Assembly (NCBI GenBank): GCA_903875675.1
Contig: CAIQXC010000333.1
Location: forward strand, 1 to 35,698
From: Akkermansiaceae bacterium
GTDB taxonomy: Bacteria; Verrucomicrobiota; Verrucomicrobiia; Verrucomicrobiales; Akkermansiaceae
DNA length: 35,698 bases
Direction: 5' to 3'
In this document: piece by piece, positions 1 through 7,177 of the stretch
Numbering within the stretch: the first letter of the stretch is position 1
Layout: each line of letters begins with the position of its first letter
Made by a program: the position numbers and the translations under genes
Notes under the pieces: generated by a model
Told to the model about the DNA's origin: nothing
Databases searched by the model: none
The model's input: the letters and a program-made list of their open reading frames with translations, nothing else

Positions 1-2
1 AG

Positions 3-143
3 ACCTTCACGAACGCGACGGCGGCGGATCTGTTCCACGGCGCGAACACGAAGGCGGCCCGAGTGATCGACAAGGCGCTCTGGCCGATCGTCCGGCGGAA
101 GCTTGACATGGTCAACGCGGCGGCAGCGGTGCCGGAGCAATGA
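3..143 (+). CDS. C-terminal fragment of an unidentified protein (cut by window start)
   Basis: An open frame runs from the window edge to a TGA at 141-143 and gives 46 residues ending in ...NAAAAVPEQ. Its codons favour G or C in third position, like the real genes nearby. It includes a basic stretch around LWPIVRRKLD that could be a C-terminal helix. I do not recognise the family and assign no function. Its last 32 bases overlap the 3' end of the convergent HzsA-like gene. A 46-codon frame in GC-rich DNA can be chance, so confidence is moderate. Confidence 0.4.
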   Translation, partial: TFTNATAADLFHGANTKAARVIDKALWPIVRRKLDMVNAAAAVPEQ

Positions 144-2895
144 ACTTGATAGGCTCCTGGTTGGTCGGTTCTGGAATGGCTTCCGGATCACCACAGCGGT
201 TGGCATATTTCGCGAGCATGTCGATGCGCCGTTGCATCACCGGCCGGGCACCATTGACGTGCTCGGTCCAGGTGCCGTGGTCGGGCACGTTGAGGTCGAT
301 CCAAGTGATGAGGCGATCCCAAGCCTCGGCGTCGAGCTTCACGTTGTAGTGGCCGCGTTTGAGCATCTGCATCAGTTCGCTGGTATCGACGTGATACTCC
401 AGGGGTTTTTGCAGATGATAGTCGCTTTCCGGACCCGGGCGGCGCACAAACGGATGCAACGCAATGTAAGATTTGGTGAAGTTACGCTCGCCATTGTCTT
501 TCTTGGCGGTGAAGTCTGCCACCGCCTGGCCGTTGACTGGCTGAGCACCTTCCTTGTGGCAACCCACACAGTATTTGTCTAATACCGGTTGCACCTCACG
601 TTTGAAATCGAAGCCGCGAGCCGGGCCATACCACGGAGTGATGGCTGAGGCCGGCCGCTGGCTGGCAATGGTGGGCTTGCTCGGAGGAATCGCGTTCTGG
701 GTGTCGTGGCAACCAATGCATGAGAAACTCTCACCAGGCATCGCCGTGTACCAACTGCGCATCAACTGGATCGCCTTGCCTTCCGCATCTAACGGTTGAA
801 CCGCAATCGGCGTGTTGGCAGGTACCTTGAAGCTGGCTGAGCCGTCGGCCTCCACCGGCACGGTGCCAAGGATCCGATGGACGTCCCACGGGCCGTCGAT
901 GCCTACATTGATATGGCCGCCCATCCCCTGATAGGCAAAGTGCGGTTCATAAAGGCGCATCTTCTTGACGGTGCCGCGCGGCACGTCCTTGAGCCCCGGT
1001 CCCTGATAGATGTCTGCCAGATAGACGGTGGCATCGGTTTTGGTCAGATCGACGCGGTCGGGAATGACCGGAGGGCGGGTGGACTTGCGCAGTGGGATGG
1101 GTTCAAACATAACAAAGCCGTCCTGTTCCTTGATGAGGGTCATGTTGTCGAACACATCCACCAGATAGACACCCCATTTGGCACCTTGAGTGAGTTGGCT
1201 GGAGACCAGGAAGTACTTATCGCTGAGCGGATAGGGATGCAGGAACTTTGGCCATGAGCCATCGCAGAGACCGTCAGCAACGATGGGTTTGACTTCCTGG
1301 CCCGCACCGGGAATGCGTTGCACCACACCATCGGCCTCAAAGCGGCCCTTGGCGGGGTCGAACAAAATCAGTTCGCCCATGCGAGGCACGCCGTGGTGGC
1401 CGGAGATGACTGAGATGAGTTTGGTTGGATGGTTAGGGACGGGTTTGGCATAGAAAAACGAGTTAGGCCAATAGGAATTACTACCGTAGTAGGACATCTG
1501 ACCGGAGCCATCCGGGTTCATGCGGAAGAGGATGCGGGTGAAGTAATGCGGGGTGTCGGAGTATTCCCAGCGGGTGTAGAGGACGGTGCCATCGTTGAGC
1601 ACGGTCGGGCACCAATCTTGGTCCTGATCGAAGCACAACTGGCGGATGCCGGAGCCATCGGCATTCATTTTGCAGATATTGGCGACCGCGTCGCCGCCGC
1701 CGACACAAGGTACGCCCTGGAAGCCGCGGGTGGAGGTGAAGAGGATTTGGCCGCTGGGCAGATAGCAAGGTTCGAAGTTGTCCACATCGGGTTCATCGCC
1801 GGGGGTCACTTGGCGCAGTCCACTGCCGTCGGCCTTAATTTCCCAGACCTGCCAGCGGTCATTTTTGCCGGGCATGGAGAACAGCAATTTGTCGCCGCCG
1901 AAATCCAGTTTCATGTCGCCCACGAAGCCATGGTTTTCTGGCTTCAGGAGGGTGGTGAGTGTGCCCTGCGGGCCGATTGGGGAGAGTACGTCGATTTCGT
2001 TATCGCACTGTTTGCCGATGGCTGCGTTGGATTGCCAGTTTTGGGGCAGTTCGAGGTTGTTAGCGCTGCGTTTGACCAGCAGCATTTTGTCGAAATCGAT
2101 CACGGGGTTGGCGAGCAAGGCATCGCGCTGGAAGGTGGCAAACGTGTTAGCCAGTTCCTGGATGCGTTGTTTGGCCCCCTGATCACCGGCAGCCAAGGCG
2201 GTTTCCGCGTCCTTGATGGATTTTTCCAACTCGGCGAGGCGGGCTAGCAACTCCCTGCCCTTGGGGAATTTGGCACCGTTGGTGGCGACCATATCTTCGA
2301 GCGCGTCGCGGGTGGTTGGCACGCCGCGCAGCACCGGAAACTCCTTGGCGCTGGCAGGCGCAAGGCGGGTCTGGCTAGCCCCAAGCGCAAAGTAGAACCC
2401 ATGACTTCCGCTTTGATTGTGGATTTTGAGCAGCAACTTGTTTTCGCCGGCTTGGAGGTCGAGGATCACGATGGCGCTATCCGGTGAGACGCCGCGAGCG
2501 ACGTCTTGCGAGAGGAGTTTCTTGGCGTTGAGCCAGACTTCCAGTCCATCATCGCTGCCGAGACTCACTGACGCTTGGGCCGGTTTCTCAACCGTGAGCG
2601 TCCGGAACAGATAGGTCGAGACCCGCCCGTCGGCGGGCAATTCCTGGGCCTTGCCGTCGCTCCATTCAGGATGTGCCGTCCACAGGGCCTTGCCGTCCGC
2701 AGCTTTGGCCGCCAGATCAATCCCCTTTTCCGGGAAGAACCCATCAGCAAATGCCTGCGCCTTCAAGGGGCCGCTCGTGTGCCACGGACCGAGCTTCACC
2801 TGTGACGTTGCCGCCAACAAGTTGCTGCTGGCAGTCGCAGTTCCTATCAAAGCCAGCACAGCGGCTTTGCCAATCATTGACTTCAGATTTTTCAT
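112..2895 (-). CDS. HzsA-related di-haem beta-propeller protein (exported)
   Basis: The 927-residue product begins with a signal peptide (basic MKNLKSMIGK, a hydrophobic run, cleavage near residue 29). A carbohydrate-binding-like region follows at about 35-190 (SLGSDDGLEVWLNAKK), then a helical linker. Residues about 320-720 hold TolB/WD-like propeller repeats with motifs such as MNADGSGIRQL and MNPDGSGQMSYY. The C-terminal part carries two c-type haem sites, CIGCH at 726-730 and CVGCH at 776-780. This order matches the HzsA-related proteins, named after the alpha subunit of anammox hydrazine synthase and common in Planctomycetes and Verrucomicrobia that do not perform anammox. No HzsB or HzsC partner is present, so hydrazine synthesis should not be inferred. 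A periplasmic redox or sugar-oxidising role is possible. It lies 206 bp downstream of dhaK on the same strand and may be transcribed separately. Confidence 0.85.
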   Translation of the reverse strand: MKNLKSMIGKAAVLALIGTATASSNLLAATSQVKLGPWHTSGPLKAQAFADGFFPEKGIDLAAKAADGKALWTAHPEWSDGKAQELPADGRVSTYLFRTLTVEKPAQASVSLGSDDGLEVWLNAKKLLSQDVARGVSPDSAIVILDLQAGENKLLLKIHNQSGSHGFYFALGASQTRLAPASAKEFPVLRGVPTTRDALEDMVATNGAKFPKGRELLARLAELEKSIKDAETALAAGDQGAKQRIQELANTFATFQRDALLANPVIDFDKMLLVKRSANNLELPQNWQSNAAIGKQCDNEIDVLSPIGPQGTLTTLLKPENHGFVGDMKLDFGGDKLLFSMPGKNDRWQVWEIKADGSGLRQVTPGDEPDVDNFEPCYLPSGQILFTSTRGFQGVPCVGGGDAVANICKMNADGSGIRQLCFDQDQDWCPTVLNDGTVLYTRWEYSDTPHYFTRILFRMNPDGSGQMSYYGSNSYWPNSFFYAKPVPNHPTKLISVISGHHGVPRMGELILFDPAKGRFEADGVVQRIPGAGQEVKPIVADGLCDGSWPKFLHPYPLSDKYFLVSSQLTQGAKWGVYLVDVFDNMTLIKEQDGFVMFEPIPLRKSTRPPVIPDRVDLTKTDATVYLADIYQGPGLKDVPRGTVKKMRLYEPHFAYQGMGGHINVGIDGPWDVHRILGTVPVEADGSASFKVPANTPIAVQPLDAEGKAIQLMRSWYTAMPGESFSCIGCHDTQNAIPPSKPTIASQRPASAITPWYGPARGFDFKREVQPVLDKYCVGCHKEGAQPVNGQAVADFTAKKDNGERNFTKSYIALHPFVRRPGPESDYHLQKPLEYHVDTSELMQMLKRGHYNVKLDAEAWDRLITWIDLNVPDHGTWTEHVNGARPVMQRRIDMLAKYANRCGDPEAIPEPTNQEPIKFIAPAPLPPR

Positions 2896-2919
2896 AGACG
2901 TTTTTTAGTAAACACAGTT

Positions 2920-2952
2920 GCTCCGGAATGGGGATTTCCCCCAAGCCGGAGC
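2920..2952. promoter_or_regulatory. Hairpin in the leader of the HzsA-like gene / downstream of dhaK
   Basis: Outer arms GCTCCGG (2920-2926) and CCGGAGC (2946-2952) enclose inner arms GGGG and CCCC, giving an 11-bp stem with a small internal loop. On the minus strand it sits about 150 nt after the dhaK stop and 25 nt before the HzsA-like start. No run of T follows it directly, so a leader structure is as likely as a terminator. Confidence 0.4.
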
Positions 2953-3101
2953 TTCGGAAGTTGCCGGTACGAAATCAGCAACTCAATTGTATCAAATATC
3001 ATTTATCCCCATTTTCGTCCCACGTGAGCAATTAAGCCCGTAACCGCATGACGATTGATTTTACTGAGACGGTGCCCCCGCATTTCGCTGAGGCCAACTT
3101 C

Positions 3102-4103
3102 TTACCTAACCGTCAGAGCCGGTGTCTGGCAAGGAGCGTTGTAGTATTCCAGCAACTCGTCGTCCATTTTGGCGGCGAACATCTGGAACCCGGCCATTTC
3201 CTGCACCGTGAGCCATTCGCCGCAATGAGATGCGGCGATGCTGATGCCCTGGGTGTCGAGGTACTTTTTACAGCCACGCAACACGATATACATCTCCATG
3301 AGCGTGGTGGCACCAGCACCGTTGATGACCAAAAGAAGGCGGTCGCCTGCTTTGGCTTTAACAGCGGCAACCAGCCGCGAACACATCAACTCGGCAGTCT
3401 GGTCGGCACTGAGGATTTTGCTAGGACCGGTGCCGGCCTCGCCGTGCTGGCCCATGCCGACTTCCATTTCATCCTCGGCACGTTCGAAGATGGTCTGGCC
3501 GCTGGCTGGATGGGTGGCGGTGCGCATGGCCACTGCCAGAGTGGCCATGTTATCATTGAAGCGGCTGGCGATGGCATACACCTCGTCGAGGCTTTTGCCG
3601 GCTTCCGCCGCTGCTCCAGCAACCTTGTATAACGGGCAACAGCCGACCAAGCCACGCTTGTCTTCGGCCGGAGCGTCGGCACCCGGCGCAATGTCCTCGT
3701 GGGTCACAATTTTCCGATAGAGGATCCCTTCCTGGTCAGCCATCTCGGCGGCCATGTCGGCGCTCATGACGTCGCCGGCGTGATTGAGCACGACGAAGAG
3801 GATGCCAGCATCGCGCTTGGCGAGGCGCAGCGCTTCCAACACCTTGGGCGGTCCCGGCGCGGCGAAAATGTCACCGACGACGCTGAAATCCAGCGCTCCT
3901 TCGCCGACAAAGCCGCTAAGTGCGGGCTCATGGCCTGCGCCACCGAGGGTAACGATGGCGACCTTGCTGGCCGGCTTGGGCTTGGCGCGACAGACGATTT
4001 TGTCGGACTTGACGGTGACGATATCGCCGTGAGCGATGGCGAACCCCTCAAGCAGCTCTTTGGTGAGGTCTTTGGGGTCATTGATAAATTTCTTCATAGC
4101 CAT
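3102..4103 (-). CDS. dhaK: Dihydroxyacetone kinase substrate-binding subunit DhaK
   Basis: This 333-residue protein matches the DhaK family over its full length. It has the phosphate/substrate loop GGAGHEPALSGFVGEG at about 54-69, NHAGDVMSAD with Asp111 (the catalytic Asp of the family), and GMGQHGEAG with His220, equivalent to the His that binds dihydroxyacetone as a covalent hemiaminal. DhaK holds the ketose while the DhaL subunit supplies phosphate. It is the last gene of the minus-strand operon, 24 bp after the VOC gene, whereas its partner dhaL is the first gene. No DhaM phosphotransfer subunit is present, so the complex may use ATP, or be supplied by a phosphotransfer protein encoded elsewhere. 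The substrate could be dihydroxyacetone or another ketose such as erythrulose or xylulose. The start may be either ATG of MAMKK. No clear Shine-Dalgarno is visible. Confidence 0.92.
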   Translation of the reverse strand: MAMKKFINDPKDLTKELLEGFAIAHGDIVTVKSDKIVCRAKPKPASKVAIVTLGGAGHEPALSGFVGEGALDFSVVGDIFAAPGPPKVLEALRLAKRDAGILFVVLNHAGDVMSADMAAEMADQEGILYRKIVTHEDIAPGADAPAEDKRGLVGCCPLYKVAGAAAEAGKSLDEVYAIASRFNDNMATLAVAMRTATHPASGQTIFERAEDEMEVGMGQHGEAGTGPSKILSADQTAELMCSRLVAAVKAKAGDRLLLVINGAGATTLMEMYIVLRGCKKYLDTQGISIAASHCGEWLTVQEMAGFQMFAAKMDDELLEYYNAPCQTPALTVR

Positions 4104-4127
4104 AATGGTAAATGCATTGGGGGTTGC

Positions 4128-4448
4128 TTACTTGGCAAACTCAAGGAATTCAACCGGCGCGCCGTCATCAAGGATGAAGGCGCAGCGGATGCCGGGCAGG
4201 GGCTCGAAGGGTGCCCAGATGACCTCGTGACCTGCGATGGCTTCTTCCAGATTGTCCACGCTGTAGGCCACGTGAGCGGTGGTCTTGAGCACCTCGGGGA
4301 ACGGGCAATCGGGCTCGGCGCGCGTCCACTCGATGCGATGCGGGCTTTGGGTCGCATCGGTGATGTAGAGTTGGATGCTTTCCAGATAGATCTCGTTAGG
4401 CCGGGGCTCGGACGTGGGAATACCGATGTGGTGAAATTCCTTTTTCAT
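4128..4448 (-). CDS. VOC (glyoxalase/bleomycin-resistance) superfamily protein
   Basis: This 106-residue single-module protein begins MKKEFHHIGIPT, the usual first strand of a VOC fold with its His ligand. It continues with TTAHVAYSVDNLEEAI and ends DDGAPVEFLEFAK, where the Glu is the usual terminal metal ligand. VOC proteins are metal-dependent isomerases, epimerases, lyases or dioxygenases. The operon context suggests an aldose/ketose or dione intermediate as substrate, but this cannot be settled from sequence. The frame extends eight codons upstream to a TTG, but the ATG at 4448 gives the standard VOC N-terminus and sits 24 bp after the stop of the cupin gene. In E. coli the comparable lsr step uses LsrG, an unrelated fold. 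A stand-in for that step is a guess. Confidence 0.8.
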   Translation of the reverse strand: MKKEFHHIGIPTSEPRPNEIYLESIQLYITDATQSPHRIEWTRAEPDCPFPEVLKTTAHVAYSVDNLEEAIAGHEVIWAPFEPLPGIRCAFILDDGAPVEFLEFAK

Positions 4449-4472
4449 GCGGGGTCGCTGTGGGTGGATCAA

Positions 4473-5195
4473 TTACAGCTTCACATCGGGATTGGTGAAG
4501 ACCAGGCCGGCACCGTCATGGAAGCTGGCGTATTCGGCGACGATGGCACCGGATGGGCCACCCATCATGAAGTGTTTGGCGGTGAGGCGGTTGAGCGCGA
4601 GGATGTCGCCGGCCTTCACTTCGGTGCATTTCTTCACTGTGATAAACTTCTCCTGGCTCTTGGGCAGGACCACGCCAGCCGGGATATCACCGCCGGTCTC
4701 GCCGAAGCAATAAATGCTGCCGTTGCGCGGATGCCAGCTTTCCATTTTGGCTTTGCCCTTGTCCGTCTCGGTGTGGCCGTGCTCGACGATCATCTGGCCC
4801 GGCAGGAGGAATATCTCATGGGCAAAGTAATTGGCTTCTTGGGAATTGACCCAGAACACGCCGCCCATGCCGACATTGACAAAATCGCCGAGACCGAAAT
4901 CGGTGTACCAAAATGGGGAAGCCCATTTTTTCTCGTTTTCGAGATGGATGTCGTAGCCGTGGGCTGCCATCATATCGAGGTAGGCCTTTTTGGCGACTTC
5001 CGGTTGGAACTTGCCGTCCACATAAAAGTCGGCGTTCTTATACTTCGGCAGGGTGATTTTCTTGGGGTTCATGGGGGTGGTTTCCTTGGCCAGGCTGAGG
5101 ACGCTGCTAAGTGCGGCGGTGCCTGCGGCTGCGGCCAACAGTTGCAGGTGGTTGCGACGGGTCATATTCATGTTGATTTGTTGGTTTGTGGTCAT
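4473..5195 (-). CDS. D-lyxose isomerase-like cupin with Tat-type signal
   Basis: The 240-residue product has a twin-arginine-like N-terminus, TRRNHLQLL followed by a hydrophobic Ala-rich run, then a cupin matching the D-lyxose ketol-isomerase family. Family features include YTDFGLGDFVNVGMGG, EIFLLPGQMIVEHGHTE with the His-x-His metal ligands, a Glu in AKMESWHPR and a later His in LTAKHFMMGG. Known members interconvert D-lyxose and D-xylulose using a divalent metal. It lies between lsrF and the VOC gene, suggesting it feeds a ketose to DhaK/DhaL. The export signal is odd for an enzyme whose neighbours are cytosolic. An internal ATG (MNPKK, near residue 42) would give a cytosolic form. The 139-bp gap upstream is the largest in the operon and contains a motif shared with the dhaL promoter region, so this gene may have its own promoter. 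Confidence 0.82.
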   Translation of the reverse strand: MTTNQQINMNMTRRNHLQLLAAAAGTAALSSVLSLAKETTPMNPKKITLPKYKNADFYVDGKFQPEVAKKAYLDMMAAHGYDIHLENEKKWASPFWYTDFGLGDFVNVGMGGVFWVNSQEANYFAHEIFLLPGQMIVEHGHTETDKGKAKMESWHPRNGSIYCFGETGGDIPAGVVLPKSQEKFITVKKCTEVKAGDILALNRLTAKHFMMGGPSGAIVAEYASFHDGAGLVFTNPDVKL

Positions 5196-5282
5196 GTGTG
5201 ACGGGGCCGACGCTCACACCCAGCCCCTCAGATAGCCCAACCACACGGCCACCTTTCGGCAGCAGATTAGTCAGACAGCAGC

Positions 5283-5300
5283 CCAACGCAATAGAAAAAA
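5283..5300 (-). promoter_or_regulatory. Shared 18-bp motif, copy 2 (upstream of the cupin gene)
   Basis: The + strand reads CCAACGCAATAGAAAAAA. It matches the element at 6953-6970 at 17 of 18 positions. It lies 88 bp upstream of the cupin start, in the only large gap inside the operon. It may be an operator or a promoter element. On the minus strand the T-run and CTATTG are followed by TAATCT about 19 bp later, a weak -35/-10 candidate. Confidence 0.5.
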
Positions 5301-5334
5301 ATTTGCATTTTGGCCGATGCGTGCCGGGCTCGGG

Positions 5335-6213
5335 CTAATGCTGGTGTTTGAGCGTGTTGTAGAGGTCGAAGGCGTCCTTAGGGGTGAGTTTGTCGTGGAC
5401 GACGGCACGCACGGCTTGGATCATGGCGATCGGGTGATCGGACTGGAACACGTTGCGGCCCATATCGACCCCGGCAGCCCCCTGTTGGATTGCCTGGTAG
5501 GCGAACTCGAGGGCTTCGTCCTCGGGAAGTTTTTTTCCGCCGGCGATGACGATGGGTACCGGGCAGGCGGCCACCACTTGCTCGAAGCCAGTCTCGCAAT
5601 AGTAGGTTTTGACGAAGGTAGCACCGTTTTCCGCACAGATGCGGCTGGCCAGCCCGAGGTAGCGGGAATCGCGGACGAGTTCCTTGCCAACAGCGGTTAC
5701 GCCGAGAGTGGGGATGCTGTATTTTGCGCCCATATCAGCGGTGCGGATCAAGTTCTTGATAGTGACGGCCTCGTATTTGCTGCCGATGGCAACCATGATG
5801 GCCAGCGCCGAAGCATTAACGCGGATGGCGTCCTCAATATCGAGGAGGCACTCGTCGTTAAGATCGGTGAGCACGGTGGTGCCGGCAGAATATCGGAGCG
5901 AAACCGGCTTATTAGATGTGGGCGGCACGATCGAGCGCAATGCGCCGCGAGTGCACATGATGCAATCGGCGTATTCGATGAGCGGGGTGATTGTCAGATC
6001 CATGCGTTCCAGTCCGGACGTGGGGCCCATGATATAGCCGTGGTCGAAGGCGAGCATCACGGTGTTGCCGGACGTCGGGTTGAAGATGCGGCTCAAACGA
6101 TCCTTGATGCCCCAGTCGGCATGCTCCAGGCCCTTGAGGAAAAACGGATGTTGTTTGACGGGGATGCCGATGCCATAATCGTTGGCATCCTTGGTGTTGT
6201 CTAGTTCAGCCAT
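5335..6213 (-). CDS. lsrF: LsrF: 3-hydroxy-5-phosphonooxypentane-2,4-dione thiolase
   Basis: The 292-residue protein resembles E. coli LsrF from end to end and in length. Shared blocks include RLSRIFNP, TVMLAFDHGY, GPTSGLERMD, MCTRG, PVPIVIAGGKKLP and GVDMGRNVFQSDHP. Lys202 in VKTYYCETGF corresponds to the Schiff-base Lys of this class I aldolase-type barrel. In E. coli, LsrF ends AI-2 breakdown by moving an acetyl group from the phosphorylated dione to CoA, releasing dihydroxyacetone phosphate and acetyl-CoA. Here lsrF follows dhaL by 30 bp and there is no lsrK, lsrG, lsrR or Lsr transporter in the window. The kinase partner would be DhaKL. The substrate may therefore be an AI-2-like phosphodione or another ketose phosphate. 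The family match is strong; the exact reaction is inferred. Confidence 0.9.
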   Translation of the reverse strand: MAELDNTKDANDYGIGIPVKQHPFFLKGLEHADWGIKDRLSRIFNPTSGNTVMLAFDHGYIMGPTSGLERMDLTITPLIEYADCIMCTRGALRSIVPPTSNKPVSLRYSAGTTVLTDLNDECLLDIEDAIRVNASALAIMVAIGSKYEAVTIKNLIRTADMGAKYSIPTLGVTAVGKELVRDSRYLGLASRICAENGATFVKTYYCETGFEQVVAACPVPIVIAGGKKLPEDEALEFAYQAIQQGAAGVDMGRNVFQSDHPIAMIQAVRAVVHDKLTPKDAFDLYNTLKHQH

Positions 6214-6243
6214 GGTGTTGGTGTGTTAGTTTAGGTGAGTGGT

Positions 6244-6873
6244 TCAAAGCGCCTCGCTAAAGCCCTTGAATATAAGGGAAACGGACACAGCGCCGGGATC
6301 GACGTGGCCGATGACCCGTTCGCCGAGGTTGCGGGCACGGCCGAATTTGGCGCGAAATTGCTTGGTGGCCTCGGCCCCTTCGGCGGCGGCGGCGGCGGCT
6401 TGCCGGAGAGCCAGGCGGATGTCGCCCGAAGGAGCGGCGGCTAACAGCGCATCAAGCGCAGGCAGGAACGCGTCCATCATGGTTTTGTCACCGACGACCG
6501 CGCGGCTCTGCTTGGCGAGTTTGAGAATACCGCCGTTCATCATCGCCACCAGCGCTGTGCAGTCGAGCTCGGCGGCTTCTCCGGCGGCGGCGCTCATGCC
6601 CATGAACCACGAGCCAAGCAGGGGACCGGTCGATCCTCCATCGCAGTCCATCACATCCCAGGAGATTTTGGCGAGTAGCGGTTTGAGCTCGTTACCGGGA
6701 GCATCGGCTATGGCCTTTGAGACAGCTTCCATGCAGCGCAGGATGGTACTGCCGTGGTCGCCATCGCCCACGGCGGCGTCGAGGCGGGAGAGTTGTTCGT
6801 GGTTGGCGCGGATTTGTTCGACGGCGGCCAATAGCATCTGGCAGACTTGGGGATAGGAGATGGTTTCAGACAT
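6244..6873 (-). CDS. dhaL: Dihydroxyacetone kinase nucleotide-binding subunit DhaL
   Basis: With the ATG at 6873 the product has 209 residues, close to the usual length of about 210. The motif LDAAVGDGDHGSTI carries Asp32, Asp37 and Asp39, the Mg-binding triad of DhaL/DAK2 domains. Further family signs are DCDGGSTGPLLGSWFMG and the C-terminal HVDPGAVS near the end of the all-helical barrel. The subunit holds the nucleotide and phosphorylates the ketose bound by DhaK. It is the first gene of the operon, so kinase subunits bracket the cluster. The frame could extend to a TTG at 6900, but the ATG gives the standard N-terminus (MSETISYPQ). The upstream region has an 18-bp motif also found before the cupin gene and a perfect 12-bp palindrome. 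Confidence 0.92.
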   Translation of the reverse strand: MSETISYPQVCQMLLAAVEQIRANHEQLSRLDAAVGDGDHGSTILRCMEAVSKAIADAPGNELKPLLAKISWDVMDCDGGSTGPLLGSWFMGMSAAAGEAAELDCTALVAMMNGGILKLAKQSRAVVGDKTMMDAFLPALDALLAAAPSGDIRLALRQAAAAAAEGAEATKQFRAKFGRARNLGERVIGHVDPGAVSVSLIFKGFSEAL

Positions 6874-6908
6874 GGCGGGATCAATCAACTCGGTTAACAA
6901 CGCAAATG

Positions 6909-6920
6909 ACCCTATAGGGT
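6909..6920. promoter_or_regulatory. Perfect 12-bp palindrome in the dhaL leader
   Basis: ACCCTATAGGGT is perfectly self-complementary and lies 36 nt upstream of the dhaL ATG and downstream of the 18-bp motif. Its position fits a repressor operator. No regulator is encoded next to it, and a palindrome of this size can arise by chance. Confidence 0.35.
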
Positions 6921-6952
6921 GGGCCGCGCTTGACCTAGAATATCTTCCCCAA

Positions 6953-6970
6953 CCAATGCAATAGAAAAAA
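6953..6970 (-). promoter_or_regulatory. Shared 18-bp motif, copy 1 (upstream of dhaL)
   Basis: The + strand reads CCAATGCAATAGAAAAAA and differs at one base from 5283-5300. It starts 80 bp upstream of the dhaL ATG. On the minus strand CTATTG is followed 16 bp later by TATTCT, a possible -35/-10 pair, so the conserved block may be promoter, operator or both. Confidence 0.55.
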
Positions 6971-7099
6971 TACGGTTTTTTGTCAGTTGACCCAAACCCG
7001 GCAGCAGTGGCGGTGGCGTGGGGTGGGGGCTAACAGGTATGACCATTCACCGCACAGCGAAAAATCGTGGCCAAGATACCAGTGGCCCCCCCGCCATGA

Positions 7100-7151
7100 G
7101 ATTCATAAAAAAGCCGTCTCCCGATTGAACGGGAGACGGCTTGTATGAATC
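7100..7151 (-). terminator. Rho-independent terminator of the double-HTH gene
   Basis: A 13-bp perfect stem (7111-7123 with 7130-7142, arms AAGCCGTCTCCCG and CGGGAGACGGCTT) with a 6-nt loop begins 36 nt after the stop of the basic HTH gene. On the minus strand it is followed by a run of T. Outer arms GATTCATA (7100-7107) and TATGAATC (7144-7151) extend the symmetry. Confidence 0.88.
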
Positions 7152-7177
7152 GAATTGGTTTGGTTTTCTTGATAAGA

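Noticed and set aside
1429-2247. 272-codon + strand frame inside the HzsA-like gene
   Set aside because: Antisense shadow of the propeller region in GC-rich DNA; no family features.
3699-5201. 500-codon open frame on the + strand
   Set aside because: It lies antisense to dhaK, the VOC gene and the cupin gene, all of which have clear family motifs on the minus strand. Its translation shows no recognisable domain.
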